Positions 1-9,640 are shown, counted from the first letter of the stretch. The stretch: DNA of 64,000 nucleotides from Tyzzerella sp. (GCA_017472665.1 JAFUOS010000026.1:54853-118852), one strand, 5' to 3'. Notes: a model not told the origin generated them from the letters alone. Made by a program: numbers and translations.

Positions 1-250
1 AAAGGCAGTAGTGAAATATGTCTATGATACTTATGGAGACAGCGTATTTCTGAGCTTAATGAACCAATACACGCCGCTTCCACATGTAGAGAAGTGGCCG
101 GAGCTGAATCGCAGAGTGACAGAAGAAGAGTATGATGAACTAGTGGATTATGCGATTGAGTTAGGTGTAGAAAATGGATTTATTCAAGAAGGTGAGACGG
201 CGGAAGAAAGTTTTATTCCAGAATTTGACAATGAAGGTTGGAAGGCATAA
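1..250 (+). CDS. Radical SAM protein, C-terminal fragment (PflA-like family)
   Basis: The reading frame is open from the first base, so the gene begins outside the window; the stop is TAA at 248-250. The visible tail (YGD, LMNQYTP, PELNRRVTEEEY, ENGFIQEG) matches my recollection of the C-terminus of a clostridial radical SAM family related to pyruvate formate-lyase activating enzymes. The radical SAM CxxxCxxC motif itself is not in view, so the family call rests only on this tail. A GTG at 11-13 could be read as a start, but the frame continues upstream without a stop and has no ribosome site there. A terminator follows at 302-341. The substrate cannot be deduced. Confidence 0.65.
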   Translation, partial: KAVVKYVYDTYGDSVFLSLMNQYTPLPHVEKWPELNRRVTEEEYDELVDYAIELGVENGFIQEGETAEESFIPEFDNEGWKA

Positions 251-301
251 TCTTATAATTGGGTAATGAAGGCTGGAATTAGAAAATCTAAGAATGAAAT
301 T

Positions 302-341
302 AGAAAGTCCCAAAATGGAAAAACGGGGACTTTCTTTTTTG
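302..341 (+). terminator. Intrinsic terminator after the radical SAM gene
   Basis: AGAAAGTCCC and GGGACTTTCT form a stem of about 10 bp around a short A-rich loop, followed by a run of T. It lies between the radical SAM gene and queA, so queA probably has its own promoter; a TATAAT at 354-359 is a possible -10 but I see no good -35. Confidence 0.8.
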
Positions 342-393
342 AAGAAAACCATATATAATAGGTTTGGTATAGATACGGAAAGGGCTTTTAGAA

Positions 394-1431
394 ATGAGAA
401 AAGAAGATTTTTATTTTGATTTACCAGAAGAACTGATCGCACAGGATCCATTAGAGGACCGTTCAAGTTCAAGATTGTTAGTGTTAGATAAGAATACAGG
501 AGAAGTGGAGCACCACGTGTTCCGTGAAGTAATAGATTATTTAGAGGAAGGCGACTGCCTTGTGATCAATGACACAAAAGTAATACCGGCAAGACTCATT
601 GGAGCAAAAATAGGGACAGAAGCAAAAATCGAAGTGCTGCTTCTAAAACGCATGGAAAATGATACTTGGGAGACATTGGTGAAACCAGGGAAAAAGGCGA
701 AAGTCGGAACTAGAATCACCTTTGGTGATGGATTACTGGTTGGAGAAGTAGTGGATGTTGTCGAAGAAGGAAATCGTCTGATTCGATTTGAATATCAGGG
801 CATTTTTGAGGAAATCTTAGACCAGCTCGGTCAGATGCCATTGCCGCCATATATTACACATCAATTGCAGGACAAGAACCGTTACCAGACAGTGTATGCG
901 AAACATACCGGTTCGGCGGCCGCACCGACGGCAGGACTCCATTTTACACCGGAATTGTTGAAGCAAATTGAAGAGAAAGGTGTGAAGATTGCAAGAGTCA
1001 CTCTGCACGTGGGACTTGGTACTTTTAGACCAGTCAAAGTGGATAATATTTTAGAACATCACATGCATTCGGAGTTCTATCAAATTAGCGAAGAAGCGGC
1101 GGAGAAGATTAATAGCACCAAAGAAAATGGGAAACGAGTGATTTGCGTAGGAACTACAAGCTGCAGAACGATTGAATCTGCAGCAGATGAAAATGGAAGA
1201 TTAAAGCCGACAAGTGGATGGACAGATATCTTTATCTATCCGGGATACAAGTTCAAAATATTGGACAACCTGATCACGAACTTCCATTTGCCAGAGTCGA
1301 CGCTTGTGATGCTGGTATCGGCATTGGCTGGAAGAGAGCATGTGCTTAACGCATATCAGCAGGCGATTGATGAATGTTATAGATTCTTCTCATTTGGAGA
1401 CGCCATGATGATTACAGAGTTGAAAAAGTGA
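394..1431 (+). CDS. queA: S-adenosylmethionine:tRNA ribosyltransferase-isomerase
   Basis: QueA transfers and isomerises the ribosyl group of SAM onto preQ1 at position 34 of tRNAs with GUN anticodons, giving epoxyqueuosine in the cytoplasm. The 345-residue length is normal. The N-terminus ([21 protein letters not shown]), the central [12 protein letters not shown] and the conserved [17 protein letters not shown] and NFHLPESTL blocks are all present. The ATG at 394 follows a modest AAAGGG ribosome site. No other queuosine gene is nearby, so the enzyme appears as a lone gene; it ends at a hairpin shared with the convergent tyrA. Confidence 0.95.
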   Translation: MRKEDFYFDLPEELIAQDPLEDRSSSRLLVLDKNTGEVEHHVFREVIDYLEEGDCLVINDTKVIPARLIGAKIGTEAKIEVLLLKRMENDTWETLVKPGKKAKVGTRITFGDGLLVGEVVDVVEEGNRLIRFEYQGIFEEILDQLGQMPLPPYITHQLQDKNRYQTVYAKHTGSAAAPTAGLHFTPELLKQIEEKGVKIARVTLHVGLGTFRPVKVDNILEHHMHSEFYQISEEAAEKINSTKENGKRVICVGTTSCRTIESAADENGRLKPTSGWTDIFIYPGYKFKILDNLITNFHLPESTLVMLVSALAGREHVLNAYQQAIDECYRFFSFGDAMMITELKK

Positions 1432-1482
1432 TGTTCTTTCGATTCACTGTGAAATTGGAAGGGATTTTTCATAGATGAAAAA

Positions 1483-1529
1483 ATGCTTCATTACCTACAA
1501 TTTGTTTGAAATGCTAGGTAGTGAAGCAT
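1483..1529. terminator. Bidirectional terminator between queA and tyrA
   Basis: ATGCTTCATTACCTA at 1483-1497 is an exact inverted repeat of 1515-1529, a 15-bp stem around a 17-nt loop. T-rich and A-rich flanks let it serve both convergent genes. Confidence 0.85.
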
Positions 1530-1552
1530 AATTTATTTATATTTGGAAAAAT

Positions 1553-2653
1553 CTATCGCTCATATACAATATATCGATACTTTTGCAACACTTCTGCTGC
1601 CTTATGAGAAGAATCCTCATCATAAAACTCAATCCGAAGAACCCCTTCCTCAAATTCTCGATTATGGATAATTCCAATATTTTTCAAGTTAATATTATTT
1701 GCAGCAAGAATCGTCGCGATAGTAGCGATGCCACCAGCCTCATCAATAATATCGCAATATACCGCAAATACACGTTTAATCGGCCCGGAAGAAGCTCCAG
1801 GAATCGAATTGCGGTAGTTTCTGGAAGTTTCGAACATATCATATAGTTTTTGCTCCGAACTTTCTTTTACGCGCTCTTTTGCATCTTCCAACATATCAAT
1901 ATATTTGTCCAAGATGTCAACAATATTGTCTCTATTCTTTAAGCATACGTGTTGCCACATAGTCGGCGAAGAAGAGGCGATACGTGTAATATCCTTAAAT
2001 CCGCCAGCTGCCAAGTGTTTCATCAGTTCTTCTTTAGAGTCTGATTCTTTTACGAAATTTACCAGCGTTGCCGCAATAATGTGTGGCAGGTGGCTGATAA
2101 CACCGGTTATGTAATCGTGTTCTTCGTAAGATAATACAACTGGCAAAGATTTCAGTGTTTCTACAAATTTGGCATATGCATTCACTTTTTCTTGTGGCAC
2201 TTTTGAAGTTGGTGTCAGGATAAAATACGCGTTTTCGATTAGTACGGGTTTTGCATTGACAAAGCCTGATTTTTCAGAGCCTGCCATAGGATGTCCGCCG
2301 ATAAAATATTCTTCCAAACCTAATGCGGTTACTTCTTTATGAATAGAAGTTTTTACGCTGCCGACGTCTGTTAAAATACAATCGTCGTGTAAATAGTTCT
2401 TCAATTGTTTTAAATATGCGACGTTGTATCCAACTGGGGTACATAAAAAGATGTAATCACAGTTGGCAAAGTTGTCGTCGATGCTGGTGCAGGCTACGTT
2501 GATTACGGATTCCTGTGTAGCAAGTGCCAAAGTCTCTTTATTTTTATCAAATGCGATGATTTCGTAGTCTGGGTAGTATTGGCGGATGGCTTTTGCGATG
2601 GAACCGCCGATTAATCCTAGGCCTACAAAACCAATTTTCTTTGTTGGGTTCAT
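1553..2653 (-). CDS. tyrA: Prephenate dehydrogenase with ACT domain
   Basis: TyrA oxidatively decarboxylates prephenate to 4-hydroxyphenylpyruvate with NAD(P), the committed step to tyrosine. The 366-residue product begins with a Rossmann motif GLGLIGGSIA (about residues 10-20) and carries the family signature HPMAGSEKSGF near residue 120 and HLPH further on. The last 70 or so residues resemble an ACT domain, the usual site of tyrosine feedback inhibition. AAGGATG lies upstream of the ATG. It stands alone, with no other aromatic pathway gene beside it. It converges on queA through a shared terminator. Confidence 0.93.
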   Translation of the reverse strand: MNPTKKIGFVGLGLIGGSIAKAIRQYYPDYEIIAFDKNKETLALATQESVINVACTSIDDNFANCDYIFLCTPVGYNVAYLKQLKNYLHDDCILTDVGSVKTSIHKEVTALGLEEYFIGGHPMAGSEKSGFVNAKPVLIENAYFILTPTSKVPQEKVNAYAKFVETLKSLPVVLSYEEHDYITGVISHLPHIIAATLVNFVKESDSKEELMKHLAAGGFKDITRIASSSPTMWQHVCLKNRDNIVDILDKYIDMLEDAKERVKESSEQKLYDMFETSRNYRNSIPGASSGPIKRVFAVYCDIIDEAGGIATIATILAANNINLKNIGIIHNREFEEGVLRIEFYDEDSSHKAAEVLQKYRYIVYER

Positions 2654-2720
2654 AGTTGTTCATCCTTTCATCGTTCCGAAAAGGGACAGGGGTATCTTAA
2701 AAAAGGGACACCACTAAATC

Positions 2721-2765
2721 CAATTGGGGACGTAGTTAAATTTAATTTTACTACGTCCCCAATTG
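2721..2765. repeat. Perfect palindromic element upstream of the EF-G-like gene
   Basis: CAATTGGGGACGTAGT at 2721-2736 is mirrored by ACTACGTCCCCAATTG at 2750-2765, separated by an AT-only loop. No T-run follows, so it is not an ordinary terminator. Similar GGGGAC fragments (GGGACAGGGG, AAGGGACACC) sit just upstream at about 2685-2713. It resembles REP/RAYT-type dispersed palindromes, but that is inference. Confidence 0.6.
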
Positions 2766-2862
2766 AAAGTCAATACTCCCACACTTTAATGCGTGAAAGT
2801 GTTTGAAAATTCAAACAAATTAAAAAACTCCATAAAAAATTTGTACAAATTACATAATAGAG

Positions 2863-2891
2863 TTGCTAAAATCAAAAAAATTTAGTACAAT
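2863..2891 (+). promoter_or_regulatory. SigmaA-type promoter of the EF-G-like gene
   Basis: TTGCTA at 2863-2868 and TACAAT at 2886-2891 are separated by 17 nt. Transcription would start near 2898, which rules out an upstream start codon and supports the ATG at 2932. Confidence 0.75.
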
Positions 2892-2931
2892 GTTTACATG
2901 CGAAACTACAAACAAGGAGGCATCACGAAAT

Positions 2932-5007
2932 ATGAAAGTGTACAGAACGGACGAAGTAAGAAACGTAGTATTATTAGGGCATGGAGGCAGCGGAAAAACT
3001 AGCTTAGTTGAAGCAATGGCATACGTATCAGGCGCAACTAATAGAATGGGAAAAGTAGCTGACGGAAATACAATCAGCGATTTCGATAAAGAAGAACAAA
3101 AACGTAAATTCTCTCTCAGCACAAGCTTAATCCCGATTGAATGGGAAAAAGCAAAGATTAACATTTTAGATACTCCTGGTTATTTCGACTTTGTTGGTGA
3201 AGTAGAAGAAGCAGTGAGCTCAGCGGATGCAGCTGTGATTGTTGTTTCCGGAAAAGCAGGCGTTGAAGTTGGTACCGAAAAAGCTTGGGAATTATGTGAA
3301 AAATACAAACTTCCAAGAATGGTATATGTAACAGAGATGGACGTGGATGACGCCAGTTTCCGTCAGGTTGTGGAAGATTTAACAGCAAAATACGGAAAGA
3401 AAATCGCTCCACATTTCCAACCAATTCGCGAAAATGAAAAATTAGTTGGTTATGTCAACGTTATCAAAAACGCAGGTAGAAGATACACAGGTGTCGGACA
3501 ACGTGAAGAATGTGAAATCCCGGATTACTGTCTTCCAAATCTACAAATCTGCCGTGATGCTTTGATGGAAGCCGTAGCAGAGACAAGTGAAGATTTCATG
3601 GACAGATATTTTGCCGGCGAAGAATTCTCAGTAGAAGAAATCCGTGCAGCAATGCGTACATCTGTAACAGACAGCAGCATCGTACCAGTAGCGATGGGCT
3701 CTAACACAGAAGCACAGGGCGTTGCGAACTTATTATCTGATATCGTTCGTTTCTTCCCAAGCCCGGACAAAAAATCTTGTGCAGGTATCAACCGCAAGAC
3801 AAATGAAATCTTCGAAGCAAACTATGATTTTGCAAAATCAAAGAGTGCATACGTATTTAAGACCATGGTTGACCCATTCATTGGTAAATACTCATTTCTT
3901 AAAGTTTGCTCAGGCGTATTAAAGAGTGATGACACGCTTTACAATACAAGCACAGATACAGAAGAAAAAATTGGTAAACTCTACACTATGGTTGGTAACA
4001 AACCAGTAGAAGTACCAGAACTTCATGCCGGAGATATTGGTGCAGTTGCAAAATTAAATGCAGTAAAAACAGGTGATACTCTTTCTACAAAGAATACACA
4101 GGTGATGTATGCAAAAACAGAATACTCAAAACCATATACATATATGAAATATGTTGTAAAAACAAAAGGTGATGAAGATAAAGTGTCCCAAGCCCTTGCA
4201 AGAATGATGGCAGAAGACGTCACACTGAAAGTTGTCAACGACAACGAAAATCGTCAGTCATTAATTTATGGTATGGGAGACCAACACCTGGAAGTAGTGG
4301 TGAGCAAATTAGCAGCTCGTTACAAAGTAGCCGTTGATTTAGAGACACCAAAGGTTGCATTCCGCGAAACAATCCGCAAAACATCTGATGTGGATACAAA
4401 ATATAAGAAACAATCCGGTGGTCACGGACAATATGGTCACGTTAAGATGAAATTCGAACCATCTGGCGATTTGGAAACACCATACGTATTTGAACAAATC
4501 GTAGTCGGTGGAGCAGTTCCAAAGAACTACTTCCCAGCAGTAGAAAAAGGTTTACAAGAATCCGTCGTGAAAGGACCTTTGGCAGGATATCCGGTAGTTG
4601 GAGTAAAAGCCGTATTATATGATGGCTCTTACCATCCGGTTGACTCTTCGGAAATGGCATTCAAGACTGCTACAATTCAGGCATTCAAGAAAGGTGTTAT
4701 GGAAGCAAGTCCAGTACTCCTTGAACCTATCGCAAACATTAAAGTAACAGTACCTGATGAATACACAGGTGACGTTATGGGTGATTTGAATAAGCGTCGC
4801 GGACGTGTACTTGGTATGACACCAATTCAAGGTGGAAAACAGATTATCGAAGCAGATATTCCAATGACAGGTGTGTTTGGATATTGTACCGTACTTCGTT
4901 CTATGACAGGTGGACGTGGAACTTATGAATACGAATTCGTACGTTACGAACAGGCACCATCTGATATACAAGAAAAAGAAATTGCAAAACGCGCAAGTGA
5001 AGACTAG
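2932..5007 (+). CDS. EF-G-like GTPase-family protein (EF-G paralogue)
   Basis: The product has 691 residues and the full EF-G domain order, from the N-terminal G domain to the C-terminal domains IV and V. The start is the ATG at 2932 behind AAGGAGG at 2914-2920; a longer frame would begin inside the promoter. It is not the canonical translocase. The P-loop is GHGGSGKT, switch II reads DTPGY where classical EF-G has DTPGH, and the guanine-specificity motif is TEMD rather than NKMD. No rpsL, rpsG or tuf is adjacent, unlike the housekeeping fusA operon. The protein belongs to the EF-G-like/EF-G2 group; related paralogues have been linked to ribosome function without normal GTP hydrolysis. Its exact role is unknown. 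A terminator follows at 5044-5073. Confidence 0.9.
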   Translation: MKVYRTDEVRNVVLLGHGGSGKTSLVEAMAYVSGATNRMGKVADGNTISDFDKEEQKRKFSLSTSLIPIEWEKAKINILDTPGYFDFVGEVEEAVSSADAAVIVVSGKAGVEVGTEKAWELCEKYKLPRMVYVTEMDVDDASFRQVVEDLTAKYGKKIAPHFQPIRENEKLVGYVNVIKNAGRRYTGVGQREECEIPDYCLPNLQICRDALMEAVAETSEDFMDRYFAGEEFSVEEIRAAMRTSVTDSSIVPVAMGSNTEAQGVANLLSDIVRFFPSPDKKSCAGINRKTNEIFEANYDFAKSKSAYVFKTMVDPFIGKYSFLKVCSGVLKSDDTLYNTSTDTEEKIGKLYTMVGNKPVEVPELHAGDIGAVAKLNAVKTGDTLSTKNTQVMYAKTEYSKPYTYMKYVVKTKGDEDKVSQALARMMAEDVTLKVVNDNENRQSLIYGMGDQHLEVVVSKLAARYKVAVDLETPKVAFRETIRKTSDVDTKYKKQSGGHGQYGHVKMKFEPSGDLETPYVFEQIVVGGAVPKNYFPAVEKGLQESVVKGPLAGYPVVGVKAVLYDGSYHPVDSSEMAFKTATIQAFKKGVMEASPVLLEPIANIKVTVPDEYTGDVMGDLNKRRGRVLGMTPIQGGKQIIEADIPMTGVFGYCTVLRSMTGGRGTYEYEFVRYEQAPSDIQEKEIAKRASED

Positions 5008-5043
5008 AAAACAGCAAAGGTGTTCGAATTTTTGACACTTACA

Positions 5044-5073
5044 GGGCATGGCATTTTGGCCGTGCCCTTTTCT
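5044..5073 (+). terminator. Intrinsic terminator after the EF-G-like gene
   Basis: GGGCATGGC at 5044-5052 pairs with GCCGTGCCC at 5059-5067, with one G-T pair, followed by TTTT. Confidence 0.85.
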
Positions 5074-5123
5074 TCGCCGCGAATGAGTTACATTTTCTTT
5101 ACTACATATGAACCACAGAATGC

Positions 5124-5152
5124 TTGTGCTTTCGATACAATGGTGCTATAAT
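5124..5152 (+). promoter_or_regulatory. SigmaA-type promoter of the trkA operon
   Basis: TTGTGC at 5124-5129 and TATAAT at 5147-5152 with a 17-nt spacer, 50 nt upstream of the trkA start. Confidence 0.8.
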
Positions 5153-5201
5153 TCGGAGTGCTATAAAGCAATTTATTAATGAGAAAACAGAGGGATTAGA
5201 G

Positions 5202-6560
5202 ATGAAAATTGTAATTATTGGAGATGGAAAAGTAGGCTACAAGCTCGCAAAACAACTCTCCGAAGAAAATTATGATGTAGTATTAATCGATAATAACGAG
5301 GAGAAACTAAAAGAGACAATTAACAAGTTGGATATCAACTGTGTCACAGGGGATGGAGTCAGCGTTGAAGTGCAAGAAGAAGCGGGCGTACCAAACTCAG
5401 ATTTGGTGATTGCGTGTGCCTCTACCGACGAATTAAATATGCTTAGTTGTTTGATTGCAAAGCGTCTGGGGGCAAAGCATACCATTGCCAGAGTGCGTAA
5501 TCCACTTTATTTTCAACAGATTCATATCTTAAAAGAAGATTTACACCTGAGCATGGTGATCAATCCTGAGCTCACCGTTGCAAATGAAATTGTAAGAGTT
5601 TTAATTTTCCCTTCTGCCAGCAAGGTAGAAACATTTGTAAAAGGGAAAGTTGAATTAGTGGAATTTCCACTTCGTGAAGGCAATCCGATTATCGGAATGA
5701 GTCTGGCTGAAGTATACAAAAAATTCCAAATTAAGATTCTGGTGTGTGCTGTACAGCGTGGAAAAGAAGTATATATACCAGATGGCTCTTTTGTTCCACA
5801 AATAGGTGATAAGCTTCATGTTGCTGCATCGCACAAACAATTGGAAGCATTGTTTACGGCACTTGGAAACAAAAAGAAATTGATTCGAAAAGTTATGATT
5901 GGCGGTGGCGGAAGAGCCAGCTTTTATCTGGCAAAACAGCTTACGACGATGGGCATGGAAGTGAAAATCATTGAGCACAACCGTAAAAAATGTGAAGACT
6001 TATGCGAGCAGCTGCCAAAGGCAACGATTATTTATGGAGATGCCACAGACCATGAACTTCTGTTAGAAGAAGGAATTAACGAAGCAGATGCATACGTTGC
6101 TCTTACGGGATTAGATGAAGAAAATATTATTACAGGCCTATTTGCCAAGGGACAAGGCGTGCACAAGATTGTTGCAAAGGTCAATGAAGATTCCAGAGCG
6201 CAGATGGTCGAAGGACTTGGAATAGATAGTCTGGTATCTGCAAAAAGTGCGACCGCAGACGCGATTATCAGCTATGTACGTGCAAGACAGAATTCATATT
6301 CCAGTGCAAATGTAGAAACCATGTATCGTCTGGTAGATGACAGAGTAGAGGCATTGGAATTTATTATCAAAGAAGAAACGTCTTATACCCATGTTCCATT
6401 GAAAGATTTGCGGACGAAACCAAACAATCTGATTGCGTGCATTGCAAGAAACCGTCAGATTATCATTCCAAGCGGTAATGATTTCTTACAGGTTGGAGAT
6501 AGTGTAGTAGTTGTAACCAGAGATAAAAAAGTCCAGGATATTCAGGATATTCTAGTATAG
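5202..6560 (+). CDS. trkA: Trk potassium uptake system regulatory subunit TrkA
   Basis: TrkA is the cytosolic gating ring of the TrkH potassium channel and binds nucleotides and NAD(H). The 452-residue product has two tandem RCK halves: a Rossmann motif IGDGKVGYKLA at the N-terminus and a second, GGGGRASFYLAKQL, near residue 230, each followed by an acidic residue ending beta-2 and then a TrkA-C domain. The start is ATG 5202 after AGGGA; a longer frame reaching 5124 would overlap the -35 box and is rejected. It is 12 nt upstream of trkH, so the two are co-transcribed. Confidence 0.93.
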   Translation: MKIVIIGDGKVGYKLAKQLSEENYDVVLIDNNEEKLKETINKLDINCVTGDGVSVEVQEEAGVPNSDLVIACASTDELNMLSCLIAKRLGAKHTIARVRNPLYFQQIHILKEDLHLSMVINPELTVANEIVRVLIFPSASKVETFVKGKVELVEFPLREGNPIIGMSLAEVYKKFQIKILVCAVQRGKEVYIPDGSFVPQIGDKLHVAASHKQLEALFTALGNKKKLIRKVMIGGGGRASFYLAKQLTTMGMEVKIIEHNRKKCEDLCEQLPKATIIYGDATDHELLLEEGINEADAYVALTGLDEENIITGLFAKGQGVHKIVAKVNEDSRAQMVEGLGIDSLVSAKSATADAIISYVRARQNSYSSANVETMYRLVDDRVEALEFIIKEETSYTHVPLKDLRTKPNNLIACIARNRQIIIPSGNDFLQVGDSVVVVTRDKKVQDIQDILV

Positions 6561-6572
6561 AGGTGAAATGTT

Positions 6573-8015
6573 ATGAATCGAAAAATGACAGCTTATATAC
6601 TAGGTAGAATGTTGGGAGTAGAAGCTTTGGTACTCCTTATTCCTGCAGCGGTTGCGGGAATCTATGGGGAAAATGTGTTTCCATTTTTAGTAACCAGCGT
6701 GATTCTCATGATTCCTTATCTGATTTTCGGAAGAAAAAAACCTGAGAATTCGACGATTTACGGAAAAGAAGGATTTGTGATTATTGCCTGTGCGTGGATT
6801 TTATGGTCCATTTTTGGAGCATTGCCATTTTATATTTCCGGTGCGATTCCGTCGTATGTGGATGCGTTTTTTGAGACGGTTTCCGGATTTACCACAACAG
6901 GTTCTACGATTTTGACCGATATTGCGTCACTTCCAAAGGGAATGAATTTCTGGAGATGTCTGACCCACTGGATAGGCGGCATGGGTGTGCTCGTGTTTGT
7001 CATGGTGGTTGTTTCTCTGGAAGATAAAAACTCCATGCATTTGATGCGCGCGGAAGTACCTGGACCGGAAAAAGATAAACTGGTGCCAAAAGCGAGAGAA
7101 TCTGCAAGAATCTTATACGGAATGTATCTTTTGTTAACGATAGTAGAGGTTATTTTGCTGTGCCTTGGTGGAATGAATTTGTATGACAGTATTATTCATT
7201 CCTTCAGTACTGCAGGAACAGGTGGATTCAATAACCGAAATAATAGTGTTGCATACTATGACAGCGCTTATATTGACGGTGTGATTACCGTATTTATGAT
7301 TCTGTTTGGAATCAACTTTAATATGTACTATTTATTGCTTTTGAAAAAGGTGAAAATAGTATTTAAGAATGAGGAAGTTAGGACTTATTTGGGAGTGATT
7401 GCAGCAGCTACCATAGCGATTACAGTGAACATCCTGCATATTTACAAAACGCCATTAAAAGCGTTCCGTTATGCGGCATTTCAAGTGGCTTCTGTGATTA
7501 CCACAACTGGTTTTGCAACGGCTGATTACAATCTATGGCCAGAATTATCGAAATGTATTCTTTTGACTATTATGGTAATCGGTGCCTGTGCAGGATCGAC
7601 CGGCGGAGGTATGAAGGTTTCCCGTGTTTTGATTCTGTTGAAAAGTGTAAAACAGGAATTAAAGCGCATTGTCCATCCGAAGTCAGTCAATATTGTGAAG
7701 GTGAATGGCAAAAAAGTTGGAGAAGAAACGCTGCACAATGCATATGTTTATTTCGTTGCATATATTGCAATTTTTATTGGTTCAGTTCTTCTGATTGCAA
7801 TCAATAATTTTGATTTTGCAACAACCTTTAGTAGTGTACTCACTACGATAAATAATGTAGGGCCAGGTATTTCCGCAGTGGGCCCGGTTGAGAATTTCTC
7901 AGCATTTTCAAACTTATCAAAGATTGTATTTTGCTTTGATATGTTAGTAGGAAGATTGGAGATTATTCCATTCTTAGTATTGTTCTCACCAGAGTTGTGG
8001 AGAAAGAAATTCTAA
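6573..8015 (+). CDS. trkH: Trk potassium uptake system membrane subunit TrkH
   Basis: TrkH is the ion-conducting membrane subunit. The 480-residue protein is mostly hydrophobic and shows four pore-loop repeats: TTGSTILT, TAGTGGFNNR, TTGFATADY and NVGPGISAVG, each with the filter glycine expected in the SKT superfamily. GAGGTG precedes the ATG at 6573. It follows trkA by 12 nt and is followed 12 nt later by a membrane protein of unknown function, so all three form one operon behind the 5124 promoter. Confidence 0.94.
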   Translation: MNRKMTAYILGRMLGVEALVLLIPAAVAGIYGENVFPFLVTSVILMIPYLIFGRKKPENSTIYGKEGFVIIACAWILWSIFGALPFYISGAIPSYVDAFFETVSGFTTTGSTILTDIASLPKGMNFWRCLTHWIGGMGVLVFVMVVVSLEDKNSMHLMRAEVPGPEKDKLVPKARESARILYGMYLLLTIVEVILLCLGGMNLYDSIIHSFSTAGTGGFNNRNNSVAYYDSAYIDGVITVFMILFGINFNMYYLLLLKKVKIVFKNEEVRTYLGVIAAATIAITVNILHIYKTPLKAFRYAAFQVASVITTTGFATADYNLWPELSKCILLTIMVIGACAGSTGGGMKVSRVLILLKSVKQELKRIVHPKSVNIVKVNGKKVGEETLHNAYVYFVAYIAIFIGSVLLIAINNFDFATTFSSVLTTINNVGPGISAVGPVENFSAFSNLSKIVFCFDMLVGRLEIIPFLVLFSPELWRKKF

Positions 8016-8027
8016 AAGGAGATGTTT

Positions 8028-9626
8028 ATGAAGAAAACGAGTATTAAAATAATCGGGGCAGTTGTTGCTTTGCTTCTCGCTGCAATTTATTATTATGTGA
8101 CTTTGCCGGCGATTAATATCCATTCAGCAGATTTTTGGTTTTATCTGATGTTGATTATCGGAATCATTTTGGTTGGTTACATCTTGAAAAAACGTATGAA
8201 CAGATATGAACTCAAAGAGTCGAAGATGGTGAAAGGACTTGTGGGGGCATTGCTTCTTTTGGTAGTTGTGTATCTGATTGGCTCACTTTTATCTTCGCCA
8301 ATCATCAACGCGAAGAAATACCAGAAACTTCTCACAGTGGAAACCGGAGAGTTCACAAAAGATATTGAGGAATTGTCCTTTGACCAGATTCCACTTTTGG
8401 ATAGAGAGTCGGCAACGCTTTTGGGAAATCGTAAGATGGGAAGTATGGTTGATATGGTTTCTCAGTTTGAGGTGGATGAGATCTATAGTCAGATTAATTA
8501 TCAGGACAAACCAGTCCGTGTTTCACCGCTCCGTTATGCGAGCCCGATTAAGTGGCTGACAAATCAGTCGGAAGGAATTCCAGCTTACATTCGCATTGAT
8601 ATGGCGACACAGACCACGGAACTCGTGAAACTGGAAGATGGAATTAAATACTCGACTTCTGAATATTTTAACCGTAACATTTATCGCCATTTGAGATTTA
8701 AATATCCGACTTACATCTTTAACGAGCTGAGTTTTGAAATTGATGAAGAAGGCGTACCATTTTGGGTTTGCCCGGTAAAGAAATTTAACATCGGTCTATT
8801 TGGTGGTGCAACTGTAGGCAGAGTGGTCTTATGTAATGCGATTACTGGAGAAACTGTGGATTATGCAATCGAAGATGTACCACAATGGGTAGACCGTGCA
8901 TATTCTGCTGATTTATTAGTAGAACTTTATGATTATTACGGAACATTGAAACATGGATTTATCAACAGTGTACTTGGACAAAAAGATTGTCTGATGACAA
9001 CGGAAGGATATAATTACCTTGCAATTGACGATGACGTCTGGGTGTACACAGGTGTCACTTCTGTGAGCGGTGACCAGTCAAATGTTGGATTTGTTCTTAT
9101 AAATCAGCGTACGATGGAGACGAAGTTTTATGAAGTGGAAGGCGCTACCGAATATTCTGCAATGGATTCCGCAGAGGGGCAGGTACAGAACCTGAAATAT
9201 ATCGCAACATTCCCGCTTCTTCTAAACATCAACGGAGAGCCGACCTATTTTATCGCTTTAAAAGACAATGCAGGTTTGGTGAAGAAGTACGCTATGGTAA
9301 ATGTACAGAAGTACCAAATTGTAGGAATTGGCGATACAGTCAGTGAGTGTGAGGAAGAGTATAATAAGCTTTTATTAAAAGAAGGCATTCAGAAAGTAGA
9401 GGAGGACACCAGAAAGGTTCAGACTCTTACCGGCAAGATTACGAAGATCGCACAAGGTGTCGTGGATGGAAATTCCCATTACTATATCATGATAGAGGGT
9501 TCTGAGGAAATCTTTGATATTCCGGTAGTGGACATGATTCAGATTATTAAATATGAAATCGGTCAGGAGATTACGGTGGAATACAAAGCAGGAGAAGAAG
9601 TGAATACGGTGCTGTCTATAAAGTAG
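8028..9626 (+). CDS. Membrane-anchored protein of unknown function, third gene of the trk operon
   Basis: I do not recognise a characterised family. The 532-residue product has two predicted membrane segments close to the N-terminus (about residues 8-27 and 33-51) and a third at about 68-88, then a long soluble domain of about 440 residues. The soluble part repeats beta-rich segments such as GEPTYFIALKD and VPFWVCPVKK, and its end (about residues 460-530) looks like a small beta-barrel. The start is ATG 8028: the ATG at 8022 falls inside the AAAGGAG ribosome site. Co-transcription with trkAH suggests a link to ion homeostasis or envelope function, but this is only context. A terminator at 9641-9666 ends the operon. 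Confidence 0.8.
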   Translation: MKKTSIKIIGAVVALLLAAIYYYVTLPAINIHSADFWFYLMLIIGIILVGYILKKRMNRYELKESKMVKGLVGALLLLVVVYLIGSLLSSPIINAKKYQKLLTVETGEFTKDIEELSFDQIPLLDRESATLLGNRKMGSMVDMVSQFEVDEIYSQINYQDKPVRVSPLRYASPIKWLTNQSEGIPAYIRIDMATQTTELVKLEDGIKYSTSEYFNRNIYRHLRFKYPTYIFNELSFEIDEEGVPFWVCPVKKFNIGLFGGATVGRVVLCNAITGETVDYAIEDVPQWVDRAYSADLLVELYDYYGTLKHGFINSVLGQKDCLMTTEGYNYLAIDDDVWVYTGVTSVSGDQSNVGFVLINQRTMETKFYEVEGATEYSAMDSAEGQVQNLKYIATFPLLLNINGEPTYFIALKDNAGLVKKYAMVNVQKYQIVGIGDTVSECEEEYNKLLLKEGIQKVEEDTRKVQTLTGKITKIAQGVVDGNSHYYIMIEGSEEIFDIPVVDMIQIIKYEIGQEITVEYKAGEEVNTVLSIK

Positions 9627-9640
9627 AATTGGCATATAAA

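Noticed and set aside
2863-2931. N-terminal extension of the EF-G-like protein
   Set aside because: It would begin in the -35 box; ATG 2932 has the AAGGAGG site.
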